NCBI GenBank assembly: GCA_903856995.1
Contig: CAIODK010000001.1
Location: 1 to 5,202 of the forward strand
From: an uncultured Burkholderiales bacterium
GTDB taxonomy: Bacteria > Pseudomonadota > Gammaproteobacteria > Burkholderiales > Burkholderiaceae_C
Direction of reading: 5' to 3'
Length of the DNA: 5,202 nt
Below, in pieces: positions 1 through 5,202 of this stretch (its first letter is position 1; every line of letters begins with the position of its first letter). Position numbers and translations under genes: made by a program. Below the pieces are notes generated by a model. It did not search any database. It saw nothing but the letters and a program-made list of their open reading frames with translations, and was not told where the DNA came from.

Positions 1-416
1 AAGTGCTTGGACAAATAAGCGCGCAACAAGTCAATGGCAAAGGCCGATGACTCCTGGGTTGCAAACAATGGGATTTGTGCGCGTTCGCACATGGCAATGA
101 GCGCCTCGGGCGCTTCTTGCCCATCTGCCAAGACCACCACAGGCGGCTCCAAGGTGACGATGCGCGCAATGCGACGCGCACAATCTTCGGGCGTGCTTTT
201 GCTCACATAGTTGGTTTCACGCTCGCCCAGCACCTGCACACGGTAGGGGTGGATGTAGTTGAGGTAGCCCACCAAGTCAGCGCCCGATCGGGCGGCGCGC
301 ACAGCCACTTCATCAAAGTGACGCTCTGAGGCACCTAAGCCGGCAATCCATTCCCAACGCAGTCGCGAACGAAACGCCTCAAACAACACATCCGCACTGA
401 TGACGGAAGGCCTCAC
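1..416 (-). CDS. hprK: HPr kinase/phosphorylase, N-terminal part (cut by the left edge)
   Basis: Cytoplasmic bifunctional enzyme that phosphorylates the PTS protein HPr on its regulatory serine and removes that phosphate again. Only the first 138 residues are visible, which is less than half of the roughly 310-320 residues usual for the family. They cover the N-terminal domain. The stretch LVGYLNYIHPYRVQVLGERE (about residues 48-67) and WEWIAGLGASERHFDEVAV (21-39) are typical of proteobacterial HprK. The Walker A loop and the HPrK signature lie beyond the edge, so catalytic integrity cannot be judged. The start is a GTG at 414-416, overlapping the ptsN stop as GTGA. There is no convincing Shine-Dalgarno in front of it, so translation is probably coupled to ptsN. 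Its position directly after ptsN supports the call. Confidence 0.95.
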   Translation of the reverse strand, partial: MRPSVISADVLFEAFRSRLRWEWIAGLGASERHFDEVAVRAARSGADLVGYLNYIHPYRVQVLGERETNYVSKSTPEDCARRIARIVTLEPPVVVLADGQEAPEALIAMCERAQIPLFATQESSAFAIDLLRAYLSKH

Positions 417-877
417 GATTGCACCGCGTTCCAAGTCGAGATGATGCTGTGGAGTTCGACGGCATCATCACAATTTTTGATTTTTTCGCGCAGGCCTGTA
501 TCACTCAACAACTCGGCGATTTCAGACAGAATTTCGAGGTGCTTTTGCGTGGACGCCTCGGGCACCAGCAAAAATATAAGCAAACTCACCGGCTGTTCAT
601 CTGGTGCGTCAAAGCCAATCGCCTTGTCCAACTGGAACACTGCCGCCATCGGGGACTTCAAACCTTTGATCCGCCCATGCGGAATCGCCACGCCGTGGCC
701 CAAGCCTGTCGAGCCCAAGCGCTCACGCGCAAATAAGCTCTCAGCCACCAACGCGCGGTTGAGGCCATGCAGACCCTCAAACAGCAAGCCCGCCTCTTCA
801 AAGGCGCGCTTTTTACTGGTGACCTCGACGCGCACAAGCACTTGTGCCGGAGGAAGGATGGAAACTAAGCGATTCAT
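413..877 (-). CDS. ptsN: Nitrogen-type PTS EIIA component (EIIA-Ntr)
   Basis: Cytoplasmic phosphoacceptor at the end of the nitrogen PTS chain (EI-Ntr, HPr/NPr, EIIA-Ntr). It passes phosphate to no known sugar permease and instead regulates partners such as potassium transporters and sensor kinases in other proteobacteria. The protein has 154 residues, close to the 163 of the E. coli homologue, and forms a single PTS EIIA type-2 domain. The phosphorylated histidine is His67 in the motif STGLGHGVAIPHGR (about 56-69). The ATG at 875-877 is chosen because MNRLVSILPP matches the usual family start. An in-frame GTG at 923-925 would add 16 residues unlike the family and would begin at the base of the hairpin at 925-950. 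The site upstream of the ATG is a poor Shine-Dalgarno. hpf lies upstream and hprK overlaps its stop codon. Confidence 0.95.
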   Translation of the reverse strand: MNRLVSILPPAQVLVRVEVTSKKRAFEEAGLLFEGLHGLNRALVAESLFARERLGSTGLGHGVAIPHGRIKGLKSPMAAVFQLDKAIGFDAPDEQPVSLLIFLLVPEASTQKHLEILSEIAELLSDTGLREKIKNCDDAVELHSIISTWNAVQS

Positions 878-889
878 GATTGAGCGCAG

Positions 890-918
890 ATTATGCACCC
901 GCAAATTAACAAGCCCAA
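890..918 (-). promoter_or_regulatory. Possible sigma70 promoter for ptsN-hprK
   Basis: On the minus strand a -35-like TTGGGC (913-918) and a -10-like CATAAT (890-895) are 17 bases apart. The -10 matches consensus at 5 of 6 positions, the -35 at only 3. Transcription would begin near 883, leaving only about six bases before the ptsN ATG and so an almost leaderless message. That fits the absence of a clear Shine-Dalgarno. It would also let ptsN be expressed independently of hpf across the hairpin at 925-950. Motif matching alone; such matches occur by chance. Confidence 0.3.
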
Positions 919-924
919 AACGCA

Positions 925-950
925 CAAAACCGCCATCAAGGGCGGTTTTG
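925..950 (-). terminator. Hairpin between hpf and ptsN, probable terminator or attenuator
   Basis: A perfect 10-bp stem (CAAAACCGCC at 925-934 with GGCGGTTTTG at 941-950) encloses a six-base loop. On the minus strand it begins 16 bases after the hpf stop codon and its 3' arm ends in four T residues. The T-run belongs to the stem and is followed by GTGCG, so it is not a textbook intrinsic terminator. It may terminate partially, protect the hpf 3' end, or act in either direction. The palindrome itself is certain; the function is inferred from position. Confidence 0.55.
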
Positions 951-966
951 AAAAGATTTCAAATTA

Positions 967-1296
967 TCACATCAAGCGTTTGGGGCTCTCATGACTATGA
1001 CTTTGCAATCTATCTTTGTGGCGAACGACCTGCCGGTCTAGTTTGTCGACCAGCTCGTCCACGGCGGCATACATGTCCTCGTGGGCACTTTCGGCAAACA
1101 TGTCACTGCCTTTGACGTGAATGTTGCACTCGGCCTTTTGTCGACCCTCTTTCTCGGTTTGGTTCTCAATGCTAAGCAGCACTTTTACATCCACCACCTG
1201 ATCAAAATGTCGGGTAATTCGGTCTAGCTTGCCTGCCACATAGCTGCGCAGGGCGGGGGTTACTTCAAGATGGTGACCACTGATCGTCAAGTTCAT
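967..1296 (-). CDS. hpf: Ribosome hibernation promoting factor, short form
   Basis: Small protein of the Hpf/YfiA (RaiA) family that binds the 30S decoding region in stationary phase and stress, blocking the mRNA and tRNA sites and promoting inactive ribosome dimers. It has 109 residues and one sigma54-modulation/S30EA domain, beginning MNLTISGHHLEVTPALRSYV. This is the short form: there is no C-terminal dimerisation domain as in long Hpf. Family features include the basic helix region around KLDRITRHF (23-31), the AECNIHVKGSDMFAESAHEDMYAAVD core (55-80, described here by its ends) and a basic helix DKLDRQVVRHKDRL (84-97). The ATG at 1294-1296 is fixed by a strong AAAGGAGG six bases upstream; an in-frame extension to 1437 has no family similarity. 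It is first gene of the hpf-ptsN-hprK group. rpoN, often the upstream neighbour in proteobacteria, is absent here; divergent corA takes that place. Confidence 0.96.
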   Translation of the reverse strand: MNLTISGHHLEVTPALRSYVAGKLDRITRHFDQVVDVKVLLSIENQTEKEGRQKAECNIHVKGSDMFAESAHEDMYAAVDELVDKLDRQVVRHKDRLQSHSHESPKRLM

Positions 1297-1302
1297 AAAA
1301 AG

Positions 1303-1310
1303 CCTCCTTT
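1303..1310 (-). promoter_or_regulatory. Strong Shine-Dalgarno of hpf
   Basis: The minus strand reads AAAGGAGG followed by six bases and then the ATG at 1294-1296. This near-perfect anti-16S match decides the hpf start against the longer in-frame extension. It is much stronger than anything in front of ptsN, hprK, fadD or mtnN, consistent with a gene that must be made in large amounts. Confidence 0.9.
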
Positions 1311-1327
1311 GCTGGGTTAGCAACTTC

Positions 1328-1356
1328 ACTATGCACCTTGATTTTGCAAAAGGCAA
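1328..1356 (-). promoter_or_regulatory. Probable sigma70 promoter of hpf with a palindromic spacer
   Basis: On the minus strand TTGCCT (1351-1356, 4 of 6 consensus) and CATAGT (1328-1333, 4 of 6) are separated by 17 bases. Transcription would start near 1321, giving a leader of about 25 nt that contains the hpf Shine-Dalgarno. A perfect 10-bp palindrome TTTTGCAAAA (1342-1351) lies across the spacer and the edge of the -35 and could be an operator. No sigma54-type -24/-12 element was found in the intergenic region. Prediction from motifs only. Confidence 0.45.
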
Positions 1357-1419
1357 TGGCTTTGGATCAATAAACGCTAAAACCCGCCTACGGAAAACCC
1401 CTAGATCGCGTGGCCTCGA

Positions 1420-1428
1420 TGCGATAAT
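1420..1428 (+). promoter_or_regulatory. Extended -10 promoter candidate for corA
   Basis: TGCGATAAT combines an upstream TG with a 5-of-6 match to TATAAT. No recognisable -35 lies 16-18 bases upstream, which is tolerable for extended -10 promoters. Transcription from about 1435 would give a corA leader of about 140 nt that contains the whole stem-forming region at 1467-1550. It is the best -10 match seen upstream of corA on this strand. Confidence 0.4.
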
Positions 1429-1466
1429 CCGACCCACATCAACAGCGGAGCCATCTCCTTGGAAAC

Positions 1467-1550
1467 CTACCCTAGTCGGTAGCTTTCGGTTCGCACCAGC
1501 CCCTTAGGCCCCCAGCGAATTCGAAAGCTACATCTCTGAACCTTCGAATT
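1467..1550 (+). promoter_or_regulatory. corA leader with mutually exclusive stems (candidate cis-regulatory RNA)
   Basis: Four segments can pair in two ways. Segment 2 (1479-1494) pairs with segment 3 (1515-1531) through a perfect 10-bp block, GTAGCTTTCG with CGAAAGCTAC, then a G-U pair, one bulged T at 1520, and five more pairs (TTCGC with GCGAA): 16 pairs in all. Segment 1, CTACC (1467-1471), can instead take the start of segment 2 as GGTAG (1478-1482). Segment 4, TTCGAATT (1543-1550), can take AATTCGAA (1518-1525) of segment 3. The layout resembles an attenuator or metal-responsive leader. No T-tract follows segment 4, so intrinsic termination is not evident. It matches no riboswitch class that I recognise. 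As DNA it could equally be a protein-binding inverted repeat. The pairings are visible; the function is inferred. Confidence 0.45.
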
Positions 1551-1566
1551 TCTGTGCCCCACGCGC

Positions 1567-1571
1567 AAGGA
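1567..1571 (+). promoter_or_regulatory. Ribosome binding site of corA
   Basis: AAGGA lies five bases before the ATG at 1577-1579. It supports this start over the overlapping out-of-frame GTG at 1554. It is 17 bases downstream of segment 4 of the leader structure, so leader folding could influence access to it. Confidence 0.75.
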
Positions 1572-1576
1572 CTGCA

Positions 1577-2563
1577 ATGCTCAACATCTTCACGCTGGCC
1601 AACGGTCGCCTCTTCCAGGAAGAGATCGAATCGCTGGAAGAACTCTCCAAATTCCAACCGATCTGGGTTGACCTCGAAGCCCCGACGCTTGAGGAAAAAC
1701 GCTGGATCAAGCAGTATTACGGCCTCTCCATTCCAGAAGACGCGATGGACGAGGACATTGAGGAATCTGCCCGTTTCTATGAAGAAGACAACGGCGAACT
1801 ACACATCCGCAGCGACTTTTTAATCGCGGACGAAGACGAGCCCCGCACTGTGCGTGTGGCGTTCATCTTGAACCAAAACAATGCGTCCTTGCGCAGTCGT
1901 GGTGTGCTGTTCTCCATCCACGACGAAGACGTGCCTGTGTTCCGCTTGTTACGTATGCGCGCCCGCCGTGCACCGGGCTTGATTGAAGACGACAAAGATG
2001 TGTTGCTGAAACTCTTTGATGCCGACGCCGAATACTCCGCTGACACGCTCGAAGGTATTTACGATCAACTCGAAAAATCCGGCAAGTTGGTGCTGTCCGA
2101 AGACGTGACCGACGTGTTGGCCGGCGAGGTGCTGGGCGCCATTGCCCGCCAGGAAGATTTGAATGGTCGCATTCGCCGCAATGTGATGGATACCCGCCGT
2201 GCGGTGAGCTTCATGATGCGCTCGCGCATGTTGAACGCCGATCAATTTGAAGAAGCCCGTCAAATTTTGCGTGACATCGAATCGCTAGACAACCACACCG
2301 CCTTTTTGTTCGACAAGATCAACTTCTTGATGGATGCCACCGTGGGCTTCATCAACATCAACCAGAACAAGATCATCAAAATCTTCTCGGTGGCCAGCGT
2401 GGCCCTGTTGCCGCCCACCCTGATTGCCAGCATTTACGGCATGAACTTCCAATACATGCCTGAACTGAACCAATCATGGGGCTATCCATTTGCGTTGGCG
2501 CTGATGGTGGCGAGCGCCTTGGTGCCGATGTGGTACTTCCGCAAGCGTGGGTGGTTGAAATAA
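1577..2563 (+). CDS. corA: CorA-type magnesium/cobalt transporter
   Basis: Pentameric inner-membrane channel for Mg2+ (also Co2+ and Ni2+) uptake. The 328-residue product has the usual length. The layout is an acidic cytoplasmic N-terminal domain (about 1-200, with clusters such as EDAMDEDIEE at 54-63), a long helical region (about 200-265) that forms the stalk towards the pore, and two C-terminal membrane segments (about 268-287 and 302-322). The signature YGMNF is at 287-291, with GMN at 288-290, followed by MPEL at 294-297, so the selectivity filter and periplasmic loop are intact. The C-terminus FRKRGWLK is the short basic cytoplasmic tail expected of the family. The gene stands alone on the plus strand, divergent from hpf and convergent with mtnN, with only one base between the two stops. 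The leader at 1467-1550 may regulate it. Confidence 0.96.
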   Translation: MLNIFTLANGRLFQEEIESLEELSKFQPIWVDLEAPTLEEKRWIKQYYGLSIPEDAMDEDIEESARFYEEDNGELHIRSDFLIADEDEPRTVRVAFILNQNNASLRSRGVLFSIHDEDVPVFRLLRMRARRAPGLIEDDKDVLLKLFDADAEYSADTLEGIYDQLEKSGKLVLSEDVTDVLAGEVLGAIARQEDLNGRIRRNVMDTRRAVSFMMRSRMLNADQFEEARQILRDIESLDNHTAFLFDKINFLMDATVGFININQNKIIKIFSVASVALLPPTLIASIYGMNFQYMPELNQSWGYPFALALMVASALVPMWYFRKRGWLK

Positions 2564-2564
2564 G

Positions 2565-3323
2565 CTACGCGGGCAACTGTGCCAACAAACGGTCAAGCAC
2601 CGCCACGCTGTAGTGGCTGGCGATGGTTTGAATAAAACGCGGAAAGTCCACATGCGCCGCGTCATCCGCTCGGTCTGAAATGGTCCGGACCGCCGCCAAC
2701 GGCACGCCATAGTCGTAGCAAACCTGCGCGATGGCCGCACACTCCATCTCCACCGCCAAGGCCTCTGGCAACGCTTGTTGCAACGCCTGGCTCTCAGCGG
2801 TTTGTGAGACAAAACGGTCGCCGCTTGCAATCAACCCTTGGTGCACACGCGCAGCCGCAAGGTCTAAGCCAAGCCAATCGTGACGCGGCAAGGACGCCAG
2901 CATCGCGTCCAAAGCCACGGGCGCAGCAGCGACTAAAGCGTCGGTCAAAGCGAGGTCTGCAGGGAACCGTGCCCGACCCATCAACGGCACTTCGTAGCGC
3001 GGGAACAAGGGCGAGGCGTCCATGTCGTGTTGGATGAACTCGCGGGCCACCACCACATCGCCGACGTTGACGTGCGGCGCCAAACCGCCGGCCACACCCG
3101 TGAACACCATGCGACTCACACCGAAGCGCTCAATCAAGGTGGTGGCTGTGGTGGCTGCTGCCACCTTACCGATGCGCGACAGCACAGCCACGACCTCGTG
3201 GCCATGCCAATGCCCGATCCAAAACTCGCGACCGGCGACCACGGTTTTTTGTTCGTCAGGCATACGAGCCAGTACCGCGGCCAGCTCCTCGTGCATGGCG
3301 CTGATCAGCGCGATGCGGCTCAT
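2565..3323 (-). CDS. mtnN: 5'-methylthioadenosine/S-adenosylhomocysteine nucleosidase
   Basis: Cytoplasmic hydrolase that splits adenine from methylthioadenosine and S-adenosylhomocysteine, relieving product inhibition of methyltransferases and polyamine synthesis and supplying the methionine and activated methyl cycles. The 252 residues form one PNP/UDP phosphorylase-type domain. Catalytic residues align with the E. coli enzyme: Glu12 (ISAMHEE), Glu194 in VEMECAAIA (191-199) and Asp217 in RTISDRAD (213-220). FTGVAGGLAP (74-83) and GDVVV (88-92) are also conserved. It is about 20 residues longer than the E. coli protein, mainly between residues 100 and 163, with no damage to motifs. The ATG at 3321-3323 overlaps the fadD stop as ATGA and lacks a good Shine-Dalgarno, so translation is probably coupled. 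A broader nucleosidase specificity (for example futalosine) cannot be excluded from sequence. Confidence 0.93.
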   Translation of the reverse strand: MSRIALISAMHEELAAVLARMPDEQKTVVAGREFWIGHWHGHEVVAVLSRIGKVAAATTATTLIERFGVSRMVFTGVAGGLAPHVNVGDVVVAREFIQHDMDASPLFPRYEVPLMGRARFPADLALTDALVAAAPVALDAMLASLPRHDWLGLDLAAARVHQGLIASGDRFVSQTAESQALQQALPEALAVEMECAAIAQVCYDYGVPLAAVRTISDRADDAAHVDFPRFIQTIASHYSVAVLDRLLAQLPA

Positions 3324-5008
3324 ATTTGTTTTTTATCGCGCAATTCGCGGCGCAGCACCTTGCCCACAGGCGTTTTGGGCAACTCCGTCCGAAATTCAAT
3401 CACGCGAGGCAACTTATAGCCCGTCAGGTTGTGCTTGCAATGCTCCAGCACTTGCGCTTCGGTGAGTGCGGGGTCTTTCTTGACCACCACGAGCTTGACC
3501 GCTTCGCCCGAGCGCTCATCGGGAATGCCGATCACGGCGCACTCCAATACACCCGCCAAACCAGCCACCACCTCTTCCACCTCGGTGGGATAGACGTTGA
3601 AGCCACTGACCAAAATCATGTCTTTCTTGCGGTCCACGATGCGGAAGTAGCCGCGCTCATCCATGACACCCACATCGCCAGATTTGAAGAAGCCATCCGG
3701 TGTCATCACGCGTGCAGTTTCGTCAGGCCGTTGCCAATAGCCCGCCATGACCTGAGGCCCGCGAATCACAATCTCACCCGGTTGCCCGACAGGTACTTCG
3801 TTACCGTCGTCGTCGATGATCTTCATCTCCGTACTGGAAAGTGGCACGCCAATCGAGCCAGTGAAAACTTGGTTGGTCACAGGATTGGCGCTTGCTGCGG
3901 GGCTGGTTTCAGACAAACCATAAGCCTCACAAATCGAGCAGCCTGTTTTCTCCAGCCACAGCTTTGCCACGGGGCCTTGAACCGCGGTGCCGCCACCCAA
4001 AGTGACTTTCAAATTAGACCAATCGACTTTGTTGAAATCAGGGTGGTTTGCCAACGCGTTGAACAGAGTATTGACCGCAGGGAAAATGTGGAAGCGGTGC
4101 TTTGACAACTCTTTGAGAACTGCGGGCAAATCCCGAGGATTCGGGATCAACACGGAACACCCACCCATGCGCATACACGACAACAAATTCACGTTGAAAG
4201 CAAAGATGTGATACAGCGGAAGAGCGCAAATAAAAGTGGGGATCTCATTGGCAGGGATACGCTTCAAAGCAGGCCCGCACCATTCTGAGGCCTGCAACAT
4301 GTTTGCCACCAAATTGCGATGCAAGAGCTCTGCGCCCTTGGCGACACCCGTCGTACCACCGGTGTATTGCAATACAGCCAAGTCGTCTCCGTGGATCGAT
4401 GGCAATGTGAGTGTGGCGCGCTCACCTAGGTCGAGTGCGTCGTTGAAACGCACGGCTGATGGCAACACAAACGCAGGCACCAATTTTTTAATCTTGCGCA
4501 CCACATGGTTCACCAATGCGCCTTTGAGCCAACCCAAACGATCGCCCATGGCGCACAGCACCACATGTTTGATGGACGTGCGCGTCAGGCATTCCTGTAG
4601 CGTGGCGCCGAAGTTTTCCAAAATCACAATGGCTTTGGCACCTGAGTCTTTGAGCTGAAACTCCAACTCCCTCGGTGTGTACAGCGGGTTAACGTTCACC
4701 ACAACAAACCCGGCCCTCAAAACAGCAGCCACCGCAATGGGGTATTGCAAAACATTGGGCAGCATGATGGCCACGCGGTCACCCAGCTGCAACCCCAGAC
4801 CTTGCAAATACGCTGCAAACACTTGGCTCAAACGATCCAGCTCGGTATACGTGAGGCCACGACCCATAAAGCTGAATGCCGTTCTGTCCCCGTACTGGCG
4901 AAAGCTTTCTTGCATCAACTCCACCAGCGAGCTGTACGCGGTTGCATCGATGTCGGAAGGCACGCCTTCAGGATAGGCGGTTAACCAAGGTTTTTGTGCC
5001 GCGTTCAT
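3320..5008 (-). CDS. fadD: Long-chain fatty acid--CoA ligase (acyl-CoA synthetase)
   Basis: Activates long-chain fatty acids to acyl-CoA through an acyl-adenylate, the entry step to beta-oxidation and to phospholipid reuse; FadD acts at the inner face of the cytoplasmic membrane. The 562 residues match E. coli FadD (561). The ANL-superfamily motifs run in order: P-loop YTGGTTGVAKGA (215-226), YGLSETSP (363-370), GDVGVMDERGYFRIVDRKKD (444-463) with the hinge arginine Arg460, the linker continuing MILVSGFNVYPTEVEE (464-479), and the C-terminal catalytic lysine Lys550 in PKTPVGKVLRREL (544-556). All are intact. The ATG at 5006-5008 overlaps the pntB stop by four bases (ATGA) and the 3' end overlaps mtnN in the same way. 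The family has many substrate variants, so chain-length preference is unproven, but the FadD-type GFNVYP linker favours long chains. Confidence 0.93.
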   Translation of the reverse strand: MNAAQKPWLTAYPEGVPSDIDATAYSSLVELMQESFRQYGDRTAFSFMGRGLTYTELDRLSQVFAAYLQGLGLQLGDRVAIMLPNVLQYPIAVAAVLRAGFVVVNVNPLYTPRELEFQLKDSGAKAIVILENFGATLQECLTRTSIKHVVLCAMGDRLGWLKGALVNHVVRKIKKLVPAFVLPSAVRFNDALDLGERATLTLPSIHGDDLAVLQYTGGTTGVAKGAELLHRNLVANMLQASEWCGPALKRIPANEIPTFICALPLYHIFAFNVNLLSCMRMGGCSVLIPNPRDLPAVLKELSKHRFHIFPAVNTLFNALANHPDFNKVDWSNLKVTLGGGTAVQGPVAKLWLEKTGCSICEAYGLSETSPAASANPVTNQVFTGSIGVPLSSTEMKIIDDDGNEVPVGQPGEIVIRGPQVMAGYWQRPDETARVMTPDGFFKSGDVGVMDERGYFRIVDRKKDMILVSGFNVYPTEVEEVVAGLAGVLECAVIGIPDERSGEAVKLVVVKKDPALTEAQVLEHCKHNLTGYKLPRVIEFRTELPKTPVGKVLRRELRDKKQI

Positions 5009-5202
5009 TCGATCGCTTTCACCATGTCCTCAACCACCTTCTTGGCGTCTCCAAACACCATCATGGTCTTGTCCATGTAGAACAACTCATTGTCCAAGCC
5101 CGCGTACCCCGACGCCATCGAGCGCTTGTTCACAATCACCGTCTTGGCCTTGTACGCCTCCAGAATCGGCATCCCGTAGATCGAACTGCCCTTCTCCAAC
5201 GC
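5005..5202 (-). CDS. pntB: NAD(P) transhydrogenase subunit beta, C-terminal end (cut by the right edge)
   Basis: Last 65 residues of the beta subunit of the proton-translocating Re/Si-specific transhydrogenase, which uses the proton gradient to drive NADPH formation from NADH. What is visible is the end of the NADP(H)-binding domain III at the cytoplasmic face. Conserved blocks are YGMPILEAYKAKTVIVNKRS, then MASGYAGLDNELFY with the NADP-binding KRSM...GYAG loop, and FGDAKKVVEDMVKAIE at the C-terminus with the GDAK nucleotide-contact motif. The membrane segments and the rest of domain III lie outside the window. The reading frame is open to the edge, and internal TTG or ATG codons here are not starts. 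pntA genes are expected further upstream. The stop overlaps the fadD start as ATGA. Confidence 0.95.
   Translation of the reverse strand, partial: ALEKGSSIYGMPILEAYKAKTVIVNKRSMASGYAGLDNELFYMDKTMMVFGDAKKVVEDMVKAIE

Noticed and set aside
75..329. 84-codon plus-strand frame at the left end
   Set aside because: Antisense to the hprK N-terminal region, which matches its family along its whole visible length.
441..1115. 224-codon open frame on the plus strand
   Set aside because: Runs antisense through ptsN, the hairpin and the end of hpf; low-complexity shadow composition rich in Ser, Arg and Pro with no recognisable domain.
1297..1437. N-terminal extension of hpf by 47 codons
   Set aside because: Would bypass the strong AAAGGAGG site, cover the predicted promoter, and add sequence not seen in the short Hpf family.
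1481..1500. Sigma54-like promoter (TGGTGCG) on the minus strand upstream of hpf
   Set aside because: The -24-like part is followed by GC at the wrong distance for the -12 element, and it is far from the hpf start.
1531..1560. Intrinsic terminator after the corA leader stem
   Set aside because: No run of T residues follows either the 2:3 or the 3:4 stem on the plus strand; on the minus strand there is none either.
1435..1576. M-box (ykoK) or mgtA-type Mg2+ riboswitch upstream of corA
   Set aside because: I recognise none of the conserved motifs of these classes; only the novel pairing pattern is supported.
1949..2263. Open frames antisense to corA, including this one and 1777-2046
   Set aside because: corA is well supported by its signature, membrane segments and ribosome binding site; the antisense products show no family features.
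3326..4105. 259-codon open frame on the plus strand
   Set aside because: Lies wholly antisense to fadD, whose ANL motifs are intact; the translated product resembles no family I know and is the typical high-GC reverse-frame shadow.

Overview
The window looks like a chromosomal segment from a betaproteobacterium, most probably order Burkholderiales and close to Comamonadaceae. This rests on protein sequence style (PtsN starting with MNRLVSILPP, an HprK N-terminus beside PtsN, a 109-residue short-form Hpf) and on gene order. No database search was possible, so the genus is left open. All six genes or gene ends belong to recognisable housekeeping families. No mobile element, CRISPR array, tRNA or rRNA was seen.

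Left block (1-1296, minus strand, transcribed right to left): hpf, then ptsN, then hprK, which runs off the left edge. This is the nitrogen-type phosphotransferase regulatory group that often lies next to rpoN in proteobacteria. Hpf hibernates ribosomes, PtsN is the EIIA-Ntr phosphoacceptor, and HprK phosphorylates and dephosphorylates HPr on serine. ptsN and hprK overlap by four bases (GTGA). A perfect 10-bp hairpin sits between hpf and ptsN and may separate or attenuate their expression.

Divergent intergenic region (1297-1576): a sigma70-like promoter and a strong Shine-Dalgarno serve hpf on the minus strand, and an extended -10 promoter candidate faces corA on the plus strand. The predicted corA leader, about 140 nt, holds a 16-pair stem whose two arms can each pair with other leader segments instead. 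This attenuator-like 1:2 / 2:3 / 3:4 layout is the most interesting signal in the window.

Middle (1577-2563, plus): corA, a complete divalent cation channel with an intact YGMNF...MPEL signature. It ends one base short of the convergent mtnN stop codon.

Right block (2565-5202, minus): the 3' end of pntB, then fadD (long-chain acyl-CoA synthetase), then mtnN (MTA/SAH nucleosidase). Both junctions are 4-bp ATGA overlaps, so the three genes probably form one translationally coupled operon whose promoter lies beyond the right edge. The three enzymes act in different pathways (NADPH supply, fatty acid activation, methylthioadenosine/SAH recycling), so the grouping is not explained by a single pathway.
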